From Cerasicoccus maritimus (lineage in GTDB: Bacteria > Verrucomicrobiota > Verrucomicrobiia > Opitutales > Cerasicoccaceae), in NCBI GenBank assembly GCA_031296935.1, contig JAVDPD010000007.1, positions 107,566 to 171,565 on the forward strand: a stretch of 64,000 nt of DNA, given 5' to 3'. A program made the translations under genes and the position numbers. Positions 56,401 to 62,742 of the stretch are shown here, piece by piece. The notes beneath the pieces were generated by a model. The model had not been told where the DNA came from, searched no databases, and was given only the letters and a program-made list of their open reading frames with translations. Every line of letters starts with the position of its first letter. Position 1 is the stretch's first letter.

Positions 56401-59400
56401 AGTGGATGGCGTTCAATACCACATCCACGAAGATGATGGATTGACCTACGTTGAGGACCGTCACGGCAACAGCATCACCATTGATGAAAATGGCTACCAT
56501 CATTCTTCGGGCCAGAGTATCGCTTTCACACGCAACGCGGATGGACGTATCGAGAAGATCACGGATCCGGCTGGCACCGAACTGAGCTATTACTACGATG
56601 CCAATGGCGATCTGGTGGCCTTTACGGATCGTGCCGGTTTTGACCAATTCTACAGCTACCACCCCGCACCAAATGAGCACCATCTGCTGGAAATCACTGG
56701 CGACGATGGCGTGCTTGCCACCCGCAACGAATATGACGAGGAGGGTCGCCTGTCGCGTGTTGTGGACGCTAATGGGCAGGTGACAACGTATACCTATGAT
56801 TTGACGGGTCGTTCTCAGACCGTGCGTGACCGCTTGGGCCGGGAAACGACCATTGTCTACAACGAGCGCGGTAACGTCACTTCGCAGATAGCGCCAGATG
56901 GTGGCATCACCCAGAGGTTTTACGAAGATCCGAATAACCCGGATCGTGAAACGAAGATCATTGATCCACTGGGTACGGTCTCGACGGCGACCTATGATCC
57001 TGACACCGGTAGAGTTCTATCCACCACTGAGGGCATTACGGATGAGGATCCCGTTGGCTTCACGACTACCTACGCTTATGATGATCCAGCAAATCCTCAT
57101 TTAAAAACTGCCGTTACGGATCCGCGAGGCAGCACCACCAACTATGCCTATGATGTTGCGGGCAACATGACGTCGATGACGGACGCACTTGGTAATGTGA
57201 CCAGCTACACCTATGATGCGGAAGGCAATCAAACCAGCAAAACGGATGCTTTGGGCAATAAGGTGGAGTGGGAATACAGTGCTTATGGCTTACCCATTGT
57301 CGAGCGCCGGGTGGCGCCAGACGGAACTGTCTACAGCGAAGTATTCAAAACCTACGATGTCGATGTGGACGCAGATAATAACGGCGATCCCGACGGCAAT
57401 GGCATTGGCGTGAAGATTGCCGAGTCGATGACCCGAACCAATTACGATGGTTCGACCACGGATTTAAGCGCCAGCTTCAGCTATGATGGTGAAGGAAAGC
57501 TGCTTTCGATTGTTTATTCTGACGGCACGTCGACTACTCAGAGCTATAACGAAAATGACAAGATCGTTCAGGTGATCGATGAGGCAGGCCAAGTTGTTGA
57601 TTATATCTACGACAATCGTGGGAACCTGCTGGAAACGCAGATGCCAGGTGGCGTAACCATTGCGTCCACCTATGATGCCGCCGGACAAATCCTGAGCACC
57701 TCAAACCCCAATGGCGATGCCGCGACCTATACGTATGATTCGATGGGGCGCATCACCAGCTTCAGCTACCCGGACGGATCAAGCTCTACGCAGACCTACG
57801 ACCTCCTGGGCCGCATGGTGAGCGAAGTCGATGAGTTAGGGCGAACCGTCACTTACGAATACGATCCTCGCGGTAATTTGCTGGAACGCACGCACGCCGA
57901 TGGCACGAGTGAGAGTTACTTCCACGACGAAAACGGCAACCGCGTGGCGCTCTACAACCGTGAGGGCATGGCGACGCTCTTTGAATACGACGAGCTGAAC
58001 CGTCTGGTTCGCACCGAATTCATCGGTGAAGTTGATGCGCAAGGTCTCGACCTTGACCCATCGGATAACGCGGTGTCAGAAACCGTCTACGATGCGATTG
58101 GCCAAGTATCAATGACCATTGATCCACGGGGCAATATCACGGAGTTCGTCTACGACAACGACTGTGGTTGTAAGGGTCGTCAGACTTCTTACACCGATGC
58201 CCTGGGCCGCAACATCACGAAGGCTTACGACGAACTCGGCAACAAGGTTTCTGAAACCGATGCCGCTGGTAACACGACCTTTTTTGCCTATGACGCTCGT
58301 CAGCGTTTGGAAACGGTGATCAACCCTGATGGCACCCAGATCGATTACCAGTATGATGTTCTTGGCCGCCGCACCCGAGAAGTGGATGAACTGGGCCATG
58401 TAACCGATTTCGACTACGATCCTTTCGGACGCGTAACGCAGCAGCGCCGTTACTTGGATTATGCCGGGTTAGGCAATCCGATCACCACGAACGCGGATCG
58501 CATCATCGAGCAGACCTTTACTTACAGTAATATTGGTCTGCCGCTGACTCAATCGGATCCCAATGGCAATGTCAGCAGCTTTGAATACGACGAGTTGGGC
58601 CGACGCACGAAAGTCATCGACGCCCTTGGCCGTGAGCGCACCTTTGACTATGACGAGATTGGCAATCTAGTTTCGCAAGCAGATGCACTGGGCAGGATCA
58701 CCTCGTTTGAATACGACATCAATAACTACCGCTTCCGCACCACCTATCCTGATGGCGGTATCACTGAAACCGCTTACGACGCCTTCGGACGGCAAGTATC
58801 GACGCTTGATCCGCTCGATAACGAAACGAGTTTCGCCTATGATGATCAGGGACGTCTGTTGCAAATCACCGATGAGCTTGGGCAAACGACGCAATACGAA
58901 TACGACGTCAGCGGAAATCAAACCAAGGTCATTGACGCCTTGGGCCGTGAAACCGTCTTTGTCTATGACGCCGCCAATCAGCTCATTGAACGTCAACTAG
59001 CCGATGGCTCCACCCAGTCATTTGAATACGATGACCGGGGTTTGGTCTCCAAGGAGGTTGACCAGAACGGCAACGCCAAAGCCTTCAGCTACGATGTTCG
59101 GGGACGCCTACTCACCGTTACGGAGTTGGACGAAAATGACAATCCGCTCGCGGTCACCTCTTACGAATACGACGATGCCGGTCGCCGGACGGCTCAAGTG
59201 GATGGCCTGGGACGTCGCACCGAATTCACCTACGATGCGCTTGGTCGCTTACTCACCAAGGAAATGCCGGGTGGCGAAATCGAGTCCTACACTTACGATG
59301 CGGCCTCAAACTTGGTGACTCGCACCGACGCCAACGGTTACGCAACAACCTACAACTACGACCAGTTGAACCGCTTGGTTGAGCAGTCAGCAGATTCCAC

Positions 59401-62400
59401 CCACCCGTCGCTCTCGCTCAGCCATGTTGCGGCCAGCATTGATTACGTCTACGACGAGGTTGGGCGCATGACTTATTCCTCACTGCGCTCGGCGGAAGCC
59501 TTCGGAGAAACCGTTTTGCATGAGGAAGCATTCACCTATGACTCGCGTGATCGTCTGACGCTCAAGTCCACCCCGGACGGCGATTTGAGCTATACTTACG
59601 ATGTGGCCAGTAACCTGACCTCGCTCAGTTCCAATAATCCGAACGGAGTGAATGTCGCCTATGGGTATGATGAGCTGAACCGCTTGCAGTCGGTTACTGA
59701 CAACGCGGGCTTCATGCCTTCATCCACCGTTCACACCTATGCTTACACGCAGGTTGGTTCGATGGATCAGATGACCTACGCCAACGGCATTCGCCATGAG
59801 TTTACCTATGACCAGCTCAATCGCCTGACCGACCTAGAAGTGCGTGATGGATCGTCACTGGTGCAGAGCTACGGCTATACACTCAGCCCGACCGGTCAAA
59901 AACTCGCGGTGAACGAAAGCACCGGGCGCGATGTCGCCTGGAATTACGACGACCGCAATCAATTAGTCAGGGAAATTGTGGCGGACGACCCATTCGGCCA
60001 AAACGGAACCGTCGATTACACTTACGATGACGCTGGCAATCGCGAGACCCGGAGTTCCTCCATTCCATCCATCAATACCCAGTCGTTTAACTACACCGTT
60101 AACGACCGCATTGTTGGTTACAGCTACGACGCCAACGGCAACACCACCGCTGGCCCTGCGTCCGAACCGGGATACACCGACGTGTATGATTTCCGGGACA
60201 AGCTAGTGCGCCGCACCAAGAGCGACGGGACCATTATTGACATCTCCTACGATGCCGCCGGAAACCGTATCGGTAAAATCGTTTCAGGCGGCCCGAGCGC
60301 GGGCTCCACGACGCTTTATCTAATCGATGGCAACAGCCTAAGCGGATTTGCGCAAGTGGTGGAAGAGCTGTCCTGGAACGGCACCGCCTTTGTGCCGCAT
60401 CGTAGTTACGTCTATGGCCTCGGCTTGATCGCACAGCACCAGTGGCTGGAGAATCCGCTGACGCAGACCTTTGACTGGGAAACGAGTTACTACCATTACG
60501 ATGGCCAGGGCAGCATTCGCGCACTCTCGGACGAAACCGGCCTCCTCACGGACAGCTACGATTACGATGCCTTCGGAAACCTGCTGCGTGCGACTGGCAC
60601 GACCCCGAATACCTACCTCTATCAGGGGCAGCAATTCGATGGCGACCTCGGGCTCTACTACTTGCGGGCGCGCTACTTAGATACCGATCTGGGTCGTTTC
60701 CACACGACGGATCCCTTCGACGGATTCGCGGATGAACCGCTCTCGCTCCACAAATACCTCTACGCCTTCAACGATCCGGTCAATTTGGGCGATCCGAGTG
60801 GCTACTTTCCGATGAGCGCCTTCGGCATGCTTAGCTACTTCACGGCTTATGTGGACACGCTTAGCAGCTATACGAACCTGATCATGTTCTACTACAAGCT
60901 CATGATGCGGAGCGCCAATGCGCATAATATTTCGCAGCTCAATGCGGCGCTGGATGAGTTTGATACCACCGCAGGTTCGTTTGAAACCTTCCTGCTGGCG
61001 AACCCGGTCGATGTCGATATGATGTGGAATTCCTTCGTCGACCGTGCGGCGGAACTTGGCGAGGAAATGAAGGAGCTCGCCTGGTGTGTCTCGCATATCA
61101 TCTACGGCACGGGCGAAGGCTTTGTGGAGACCGGTTGGGACACGCTTAAGACCTTCGGGCAGGCGCTCTGGTGGGCGGGCAAGACCTTCTTCAAATACAG
61201 CCCGACCACACCGTGGGGCGTTTACAACACGATCAAGGACGGGCCCCAGATCATCACCCAGCTCAATGCTCTTTGGGAAGGTATCAACCAGATGGTCTAC
61301 CACTTGACCGAAAAGGTCTATAACAACGACTGGATGGGTATTGTCGAAGGCTTCAGCCCGGACCTATACACGGTGCTCGCCTGGCACGACGACGAACTGA
61401 AGATGGACATCCTGCGGGATGATTACTGTCTGGCCATCGGGCGTCTCATTGGCGGTGTCGGCTTCGAAGTGGTTATGACCGTCGCTACGGCTGGCGCTGG
61501 CCACGCCCTGAAAGCCGTCAAATGCTCGAAGCTTGTCGTAGGTGCGGTAACCAAGCTCGATAACGTTGCTCCGGACAGCTCGATAACCCGCTTCCTCAAG
61601 CGCAACACCGGCTGCTTCGTCGCCGGAACACTGGTTTGGACCACGGCTGGGGCCGTCCCGATTGAAGACCTGGCGTTGGGCGATGCTGTCCTGACTGATG
61701 CTGAGGCCGCGCAGCACGAAGTCATCAATGAACAGCCGGATCGATCAATCGAAGTGAAGCTCTCGCTGGCTGAAGCCGATGGTGACCGCTTCGACATGCA
61801 ATCGATTGTCAGCGGGCAATGGTTGAAAGCCATGACCGGCCTCGCTGAAGCCGACGGCTGGCGCTACCTGCAAGACTTCGAATTAACGGGTCAAGTCGTC
61901 GATGTCGAGGTGATCGGCCAGAGCGACCACATGGATGGTGCTCCCAGAGTCGCGATGCTTACTCATCGCGAGGGCATTACGCAGAAGGTAACCATCGCGC
62001 TGGAGGGCTTTGACGCACCCGTCGTTACCACCCCCGAGCATCCATTCTGGTCTGTCGATCGCAACGGCTGGGTCCGCGCCGGATCACTCGCCGAAGGTGA
62101 GCAGCTACACTCCTATGTCCACGGCACGGTCAGAATCGAAGCTCTGTCCCGAATCTACGATGATCGCCCGGTCTATAACATCGAGGTCACCGAGCACCAT
62201 AATTACTTTGTGGGTGACGCCGCAGTGCTCGTGCATAACTCGGACGACTGTGCGATTGATATCGAAGTAAGTGGGAAAGTAGTAGCAAGTGCTGCGAGAT
62301 CAGCTTTGGATGAGGTTGCATCTTTTAGGAAAGAACTTGGCCTTCCCTCGGTTGAAGCAGAAAATGCTGCTAGAGCAGCAGCACAAGCAGCGGGTAAGAA

Positions 62401-62740
62401 AACTTTGCCTAAAGGAAATACTATTGCAAAACTTGAGATTGATGGAGCGGAATATTGGGGTTGGAACGGCCACGGACAAGGTCTAGTGAATGGACATTAT
62501 ACTCACACTGGTTTTAATGTGAATGTCCAAACAGCCAGCCACGCAGAGGCAGATGTGTTTATTCAGGCTATGTTGGGTGATAAGTTTAACATTAATAATG
62601 CTCGTTTGATCGTTGACAGACCGTTGTGTGCGGCCTGTGGGGACAACGGAGGAGTCTTGTCACTAATGAGAGATTTAGGTCTCAAACAGCTTGAAGTAAT
62701 TTCACCTGCAGGTTCAGTTACACTTAGAATAACAGATTAA
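38495..62740 (+). CDS. Giant RHS-repeat polymorphic toxin (8081 aa) with Hint and deaminase C terminus
   Basis: One uninterrupted frame of 24.2 kb. Order of parts: signal peptide (cleavage near Val-Gln-Ala, residue 20); PKD domain (about 83-167, Trp-Asp-Phe-Gly-Asp-Gly); LamG (172-393); PKD (395-483); Ig-like (486-580); about twenty cadherin-like/Ig repeats (585-2440); beta-propeller of the Vgb/SMP-30 type (2450-2850); seven LamG-PKD units (about 3030-5300); Ig-like domains to about 5690; RHS-type entry and YD repeats (5700-7290); RHS core with Gly-Arg-Phe-His-Thr-Thr-Asp-Pro (about 7399); Hint protease (Cys7707 to His7914-Asn7915); toxin domain (7916-8081) with His8016-Ala-Glu8018 and Cys8045-Ala-Ala-Cys8048, the zinc site of the cytidine-deaminase fold. 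The shell should encapsulate the toxin and Hint should release it. The substrate (DNA, RNA or nucleotide) is not known. It is followed by immunity genes. Confidence 0.93.
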   Translation: MRFLITLIVSFLALSSMVQAKSKHQSRDGGGDLWFWSNAFSKGNGPDNCVEHYSGSYYGKKKGHSCWDWWCDDDDDEPTDEAPEAVIYADPLEGYQPLKVWLSAKLSEDDYGVASVSWDFGDGASSNQEALWHEFAQPGDYTVTLTVWDSAGQSDTETTTVTVLPLPDERVVKGLLAYYEFSAGAGDTIFDRSEVGEPIDLIINELDNAAWLECGGFALLEPTFAQSFGSADKIISAVKHSHEITVELWVNPANAQPGEEGVLFQIATIGPNNVKLDVVRQDDLYRVRYRSKSHGNQDVIYSPAEAADSQLTHIVFMREHQHHKGRLYINGDLVATAKMTGTIFARNDPYQVRLGSDAEDGAKPWLGDYFLSAVYERALSADEVAQNYLAGLPTANSVQAIIAAEPVSGDAPLTVAFSATDSSSCRGSLIDYAWNFGDGATGSGVSVSHEYLQGGLYEAVLTVTATDGAKASSTVLIDVAVPNLPPAISIQSPVSSQTYTDAELPTFAALATDSDGSVSSVEFFLDGGSIGNGTFNATTGFYEFTLTSPLSAQEDVYLLAAMATDDDGATGLSQDVGFRVESANEAPTVEDVTFTMLEDGILNWSLTGQDANGDVLTLAIVDAPASGELLNINQEPGQNILTGQYVPPANAFGAVTFSYEASDGQLSSNLGTVTVQVQPVNDAPTGSLSPVTVTEDSDPTVIDLLLAFSDVDDGVGALNFSVQSNSNPSLVTPSITGSSLSLAYAADAEGVSSLVIRATDTVGDYIDAAFALTVSNVNDAPVITSSPVTSVDEDTPYVYAVTAEDIDAGDAVTLTTGSLPAWLSFDGVTLSGTPDNDDVADYSISITATDIAGATDTQSFTLTVNNVNDAPTALAASFETDEDTALNGILSGIDDDGDPLTFAVAALPTNGVLTLNADGTFTYTPNTDFNSSDSFTFTVSDALETSDPSLVTITVNPINDLPVAAIEPFTVNEDTTTPITINASDVDGDTLTATINSVSGGVLTGDLDAGYVFTPDENYHGPASFELVLSDGNGGDVTLVENFMINAVNDVPVAHSLSAETDEDTSVAITLTGSDIDGDSLTYAIATAPVNGVLSGSAPNLTYTPGENYNGSDVFTFTVSDGTDGSAAATVSITIIPVNDAPTITSAPLLEIDEDTLYRYDVTANDVDTDDVVTVTADVLPSWLSFNGTTLSGTPANEHVGEHAIVLTATDIAGEPATQSFTITVINVNDAPVGIAANFSTDEDVALSGNLTGSDEDGDSLTFIEANQPSHGALAINTDGSFTYTPVGDYHGPDSFSFTVSDDTETSSAAIVNLTVNPINDLPVAIVEPFTVDEDTATQITINASDVDGDTLTATINSVSGGTLTGNLLLGYTFTPDENYFGPATFEFVFSDGNGGSVTLVENFTINAVNDAPVADALSVATDEDMQVAITLTGSDIDGDSLTYAIVTAPANGILSGTAPNLTYTPGENYNGSDVFTFTVSDSTEVSAHASISITVNPVNDAPTFTSSPVFSVDEDTLYSYAPVADDVDAGDIVTLTATATLPSWLSFDGTTLSGTPTNAEVGEHSVELIATDIDGDSASQSFIITVINVNDAPVAIATSFTTDEDVALEGNLTGSDDDGDSLTFAAVAQPSHGALAINPDGSFTYTPVTDYHGPDSFAFTVSDATETSSATIVTLTINSTNDLPVATVEPFAVDEDTATPITINASDVDGDTLAGTINTVSGGTLTGDLLSGYTFTSDENYFGPASFELVISDGNGGNVALVENFTINAVNDAPIADALSVVTDEDTPVAITLTGSDIDGDSLTYAIFTTPANGSLSGSAPYLTYTPGENYSGSDVFTFTVSDGAEASTSATVNITINPVNDAPVAASDSFDVDEDSTYSGQLAGTDVENDALIYAIVAPPSHGSVTLGVAGSFEYTPEPNYDGPDSFQFTASDASSESLPAEVTVLVRGVNDAPSITSIPVTSVDEDTAYNYTVTAIDEDVSDTVTVTAGDLPSWLSFDGVTLSGTPANADVAAYNITLTATDLAGETDVQSFVLTVNNVNDKPVAQAGAFTTSEDTVLSDLLIGSDEDPDDALLTFTVTTEPSLGVITVESDGSFTYTPNENEHGYDSFEFVVYDGEVNSDPALVEITITPVNDAPKIISTAQTTATEGELYKYTVAVSDPDDSNDGVSLVYSLSGAPLGMAITETGVISWVPGEGVSTSGNVTLTVSDGGEDGAQPDTEAFSISVIPVNNLPTADDQVVDGDEDTVLSFSLTGSDPEGELLSYTLQSLPGNGALANASGTLISSIPMIITLADMPLSFTPDGDYYGQESLNFIVSDGELESAPATVTLNVVSINDLPSANNGSVTTSENVAVTMPLAGIDPEGEPLSYKFDALPNTGVITLQDGAELSSADTLISNDDLPLTYTPNDGFFGLQTFVFRAFDGIDYSEPALISVTVNPDPRSRTFTTSADFAEGLLFGVSSEEIADQLQTSVDLARFNYLWVPVYTKGTVCRIDTDTGRVLGEYWANPQGATNPNPTRVAIDQRGNAWIGNLRDNSIIKIATPDSGLYVDRNGNGVLDTSAGLDQMMEWPLPTDGSSPSADLATDELILLYIKTDVAGLRHVSVNPDGNVWVGGSNGVWQLYNGESGALMEEELLPATRGSYGGFTDFDGVLYSAGADFLRWDPTEPVDELDPQWMGARRHGWSVLKDYNNDIWVSRDRTSETFKYDIEGNFIGSYPHGHNYAQGMTLGDDGHIWIAHSHCSNTVGRLLPDGTYIGKVKVANHGPTEVAVDRKGYIWVSGTSGVVQRINPLAGPIGLDGVTPVGEVDIQSPYLGGTLWTYGDFGGNASTIDSESGEWQFDFDSEIYGATWGPLTWNVELCNDASIVVSVRTSQNGVSYGPWEEVGFEQAPTSTGRFIQGKVVFNPAESGESPILKDLTIGTEGYDQPIAVKDWYVEAGETIQGLWPDTIELRGAICRSAHEFDIAPTYLWELVSGPGTVSFANNDATQLRPAVQFSIDGDYVLRLTATTDTEVRTDTLAVNLMPYNKAPFVNAGSDRYVTHETDPLVLDGVVRDDGLPLESTVSILWEKKFGPGSVNFSDPSDPNAIATFSEPGIYLLSLTGSDGELENTDGLEVRVAAECSVNNIRGLVSWWQANCDSIDHVSANVGFLENYDDPSLAFVTGRVAAGFFFDGVDDRINVFASPSLDVSLDAGVSWEMWIKPDGLRNARLLDYGSEAGQGVSLSMTSSGGLIWDVVDRDGNSHVLTTSNGLTNGAWNHVAVTYNKFSGMAEIYLNGSPRTSSYIGAFMVQTSYDVFMGNDYAETMPFRGIMDEITLYCRALSPSDVYGIYNSGAVGKCPIHTNIPPVVSAGGRYAIPEPFGEILLEGSVSDDGVPSVDSLTWEWAQTSGPSSALMDDTSSLTPQVTFVEPGFYTFTLSAFDGERRAEDTAIVSVGQICRVNSPSGLVAWWRGERSLFNEEQNLNASAPAPNYRVGLVGESFDFGSFERAIKVDSRPSLDIAQSEEGFSIEFWANPDVNRSQGTDSPKSLIEWSGLDGRGLRITHHNHRDLTVYIDQRDGNSASYSTNNSDFFYEGSWYHITYIYNRTAGSLKLYVNGGVFREWNIGDLDIDTFGDLWIGGRPFTEGYFDGRIDELALYSRPLVQSEVFDIHAAGSFGKCPLGDNVAPTVNAGLDSGISSTAESLQLQGVVEDDGLPDYGSLSISWDVVQSPTGSVVSFADVGDPQTRVTFSETGLYVLKLSATDGLAQADDIVAIRVGENCSMEVPEGVVAWWTFDGSTYEEIAQTEEVAGELSYRTGKIGAALNSNSQANSLIALARPNLDLGQSEAGFTIEGWLRADSNRSQGTNTPKSIVEWTGSDGRGLRISHHNHRDLTFYFDRVDGSSTTCTTHDRNFFYENAWYHIAYVFNRNQQVLTLFVNGNAFQSWSAGDWTADTVGDLYIGGRPFQEGYFDGAIDELTFYNLPLNASQIYAIHGAGADGKCPLTGNRAPIVDAGEDTGLVSEADALLLSGNVVDDMLPEGNLSIQWEMAYGPSGGAASFADPSDPATQVTFNLPGLYILKLSASDGLAMSVDTLSVRVGHTCTVAPPEGMVAWWPMNNTAYEEVEGRYELTENPDYRTGMVGSALSVSNAEDVIQAPERDSFNIGQSTEGFSIEFWTYPDVNRSEGTNDPRSIIEWTGVDGHGLRVTHHNHRDLTLYFDRTDGSTTALTTHDSNFFYEGSWYHIVYTFDLAEEQVTLYVNGAAYKNWTISGESIDTTGDIWIGGRPLWSQAAYKTLGMYDGAIDELCLYARPLSQIEIFALHAAGDHGRCPLTNNRPPLVLAGDDVGIPSTDQILVMAGQVSDDGLPESGILTIDWNVVHQPTGATVEITDPTDLNTQVTFGQEGVYVLQLEASDGLATSKDLVAVRVGVHCGVEAPEGLTAWWPLNNDGLEVVANVLGTSDDPRYRLGQVGSALNSSAQRDVIITPEHANYDLGSSSDGFTIEFWADPDSNYSQGTNSPKSLLEWTGVDGRGMRISHHNHRDISLIFDRIDGSTNTYTSHDSNFFYESNGWYHLAYVYDRPEGMLYFYANGALFKSWAVGDLEADTLGDVWLGGRPFTEGYFDGGLDEVSFYERPLTYVDIYAIFAAGSYGKCPLTPNSAPTVNAGDDAALADVSEVLTLQGIAYDDGLPGAATLETEWSAVVTPVGGSVTFGDATALSTTATFSSNGLYLLKLIGRDGLEESEDALVVQVGATCNMVPPAGLVAWWPFEGDTMEVVENVLGIAANPSFRTGQVNDALNASTMNSLVVVEESPNLNLGSNPDGFTIEFWTYPDRNRSEGTDDSRSLIEWTGVDGRGLRIAHEDHRDLTIFFDGTDGSGASYTTHDSNFFYEGSWYHIAYVYDRVAGELRMYVNGGLFRQWFPGNIEVDTTGDIYFGGKPLWEGANTLYGFFDGALDEVSFYDRPLSYTDIAGIHGAGAQGKCPMLRNGAPSVFAGYDISLGDTTQVAILEGTAVDDATPLPLTYDWSVLGGPAGGVADFSDSSSLTPSVSFSSDGVYVLQLAASDGLARGADQVTVRVGVACVVDLPSDAVAWWSMDYSSDDKVSQVTDERDGPRYRTGLVGGALNASASQDVIITSERPELDIGKSATGFTIEFWADPDTNRSGGTDTAKSMLEWVGVDGRGLRISHENHRDISLRFDRTDGTTSFFTTHNRDFFNESNGWYHLAFVYDRLAGSLELFVNGASYLAWAVGDWEADTTGALLIGGRDHSEGYFDGALDEVTLYSRPLSALEVSSINDAGSSGKCLPSTRHNGPSLTIAAPKRVTLPNTGIQLRGTIIDDGEPLGLSMTANWAQIDGPAAAIFDQDSFTDPVNGVIDTIVHANEVGRYTFLATVSDGVLEASRSLEVWVSELANVAPVAQAGEDITITEPANTVLLNGYGFDDGLPGTGLSYSWTQLSGPLGISIDTPNAEDTSVTLAGEGIYEFELTVSDGELSSNDSVRVVVQPKNNDAPTALITSADELELPGELAISVEVSDDGYPLGGQFTGELVQIAGPGTMTFSESTLDFGPLTKTPLSQVVDLTTSFTAPGDYAFELRLSDGELTTIIRQSVEAFIQPEVDLTSPSDGFVYDPGQNITFQANATYLGQPVSSVEFYANGTLLGSVGRISGTITHRLVVPASELGVLNDYAEVYAEVTVGTRSTQSNTSSIAVVDGSAPAPDALLESPLEDTVLTAPTPIIGTVTSSILKEYRFQYRLKGESDWQTAFTGTTEAASAELGTFDPTLLLNGIYEVRLQAEDLLGRTITDGPINFIVDGNMKVGHLELQYQDLQANLPGLPLTVTRHYDTKRAAQDGDFGYGWSLSVADVSIQKNRSLAYDWYMDFAGGLTCPLFLTDTASHIVTVTFANGESHAFYGIAVNSNTEGQCFSSAGLGTPASLIFEPLAGEKGTLEVKGENLGFLSSANGPVQLFDIDDGSDFDPIEFVYTAVDGVQYHIHEDDGLTYVEDRHGNSITIDENGYHHSSGQSIAFTRNADGRIEKITDPAGTELSYYYDANGDLVAFTDRAGFDQFYSYHPAPNEHHLLEITGDDGVLATRNEYDEEGRLSRVVDANGQVTTYTYDLTGRSQTVRDRLGRETTIVYNERGNVTSQIAPDGGITQRFYEDPNNPDRETKIIDPLGTVSTATYDPDTGRVLSTTEGITDEDPVGFTTTYAYDDPANPHLKTAVTDPRGSTTNYAYDVAGNMTSMTDALGNVTSYTYDAEGNQTSKTDALGNKVEWEYSAYGLPIVERRVAPDGTVYSEVFKTYDVDVDADNNGDPDGNGIGVKIAESMTRTNYDGSTTDLSASFSYDGEGKLLSIVYSDGTSTTQSYNENDKIVQVIDEAGQVVDYIYDNRGNLLETQMPGGVTIASTYDAAGQILSTSNPNGDAATYTYDSMGRITSFSYPDGSSSTQTYDLLGRMVSEVDELGRTVTYEYDPRGNLLERTHADGTSESYFHDENGNRVALYNREGMATLFEYDELNRLVRTEFIGEVDAQGLDLDPSDNAVSETVYDAIGQVSMTIDPRGNITEFVYDNDCGCKGRQTSYTDALGRNITKAYDELGNKVSETDAAGNTTFFAYDARQRLETVINPDGTQIDYQYDVLGRRTREVDELGHVTDFDYDPFGRVTQQRRYLDYAGLGNPITTNADRIIEQTFTYSNIGLPLTQSDPNGNVSSFEYDELGRRTKVIDALGRERTFDYDEIGNLVSQADALGRITSFEYDINNYRFRTTYPDGGITETAYDAFGRQVSTLDPLDNETSFAYDDQGRLLQITDELGQTTQYEYDVSGNQTKVIDALGRETVFVYDAANQLIERQLADGSTQSFEYDDRGLVSKEVDQNGNAKAFSYDVRGRLLTVTELDENDNPLAVTSYEYDDAGRRTAQVDGLGRRTEFTYDALGRLLTKEMPGGEIESYTYDAASNLVTRTDANGYATTYNYDQLNRLVEQSADSTHPSLSLSHVAASIDYVYDEVGRMTYSSLRSAEAFGETVLHEEAFTYDSRDRLTLKSTPDGDLSYTYDVASNLTSLSSNNPNGVNVAYGYDELNRLQSVTDNAGFMPSSTVHTYAYTQVGSMDQMTYANGIRHEFTYDQLNRLTDLEVRDGSSLVQSYGYTLSPTGQKLAVNESTGRDVAWNYDDRNQLVREIVADDPFGQNGTVDYTYDDAGNRETRSSSIPSINTQSFNYTVNDRIVGYSYDANGNTTAGPASEPGYTDVYDFRDKLVRRTKSDGTIIDISYDAAGNRIGKIVSGGPSAGSTTLYLIDGNSLSGFAQVVEELSWNGTAFVPHRSYVYGLGLIAQHQWLENPLTQTFDWETSYYHYDGQGSIRALSDETGLLTDSYDYDAFGNLLRATGTTPNTYLYQGQQFDGDLGLYYLRARYLDTDLGRFHTTDPFDGFADEPLSLHKYLYAFNDPVNLGDPSGYFPMSAFGMLSYFTAYVDTLSSYTNLIMFYYKLMMRSANAHNISQLNAALDEFDTTAGSFETFLLANPVDVDMMWNSFVDRAAELGEEMKELAWCVSHIIYGTGEGFVETGWDTLKTFGQALWWAGKTFFKYSPTTPWGVYNTIKDGPQIITQLNALWEGINQMVYHLTEKVYNNDWMGIVEGFSPDLYTVLAWHDDELKMDILRDDYCLAIGRLIGGVGFEVVMTVATAGAGHALKAVKCSKLVVGAVTKLDNVAPDSSITRFLKRNTGCFVAGTLVWTTAGAVPIEDLALGDAVLTDAEAAQHEVINEQPDRSIEVKLSLAEADGDRFDMQSIVSGQWLKAMTGLAEADGWRYLQDFELTGQVVDVEVIGQSDHMDGAPRVAMLTHREGITQKVTIALEGFDAPVVTTPEHPFWSVDRNGWVRAGSLAEGEQLHSYVHGTVRIEALSRIYDDRPVYNIEVTEHHNYFVGDAAVLVHNSDDCAIDIEVSGKVVASAARSALDEVASFRKELGLPSVEAENAARAAAQAAGKKTLPKGNTIAKLEIDGAEYWGWNGHGQGLVNGHYTHTGFNVNVQTASHAEADVFIQAMLGDKFNINNARLIVDRPLCAACGDNGGVLSLMRDLGLKQLEVISPAGSVTLRITD
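40843..44640 (+). repeat. Tandem super-repeat (about 1.08 kb, three full copies plus a partial one)
   Basis: A four-domain block recurs inside the giant gene: a putative-Ig (He_PIG-like) domain beginning Thr-Ser-x-Pro-Val, then three cadherin-like domains. Block starts lie near 40846, 41926, 43012 and 44366. Long stretches of near-identical DNA between copies show recent tandem duplication. Confidence 0.8.
47590..54370 (+). repeat. Seven LamG-PKD repeats (about 0.97 kb each)
   Basis: Each unit has a PKD-like domain (Ala-Gly-x-Asp ... Asp-Asp-Gly-Leu-Pro) followed by a LamG domain that opens with Cys and Val-Ala-Trp-Trp and closes with Gly-Lys-Cys-Pro. LamG starts lie near 47866, 48813, 49783, 50750, 51739, 52713 and 53692. 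The two Cys of each unit could form a disulfide outside the cell. Several units share a His-His-Asn-His-Arg-Asp segment. Confidence 0.85.
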
Positions 62741-62742
62741 TT

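Noticed and set aside
61364-61833. Minus-strand ORFs also present at 63520-63852
   Set aside because: Their duplication only reflects the duplicated Hint DNA; the plus-strand frame is the coding one.
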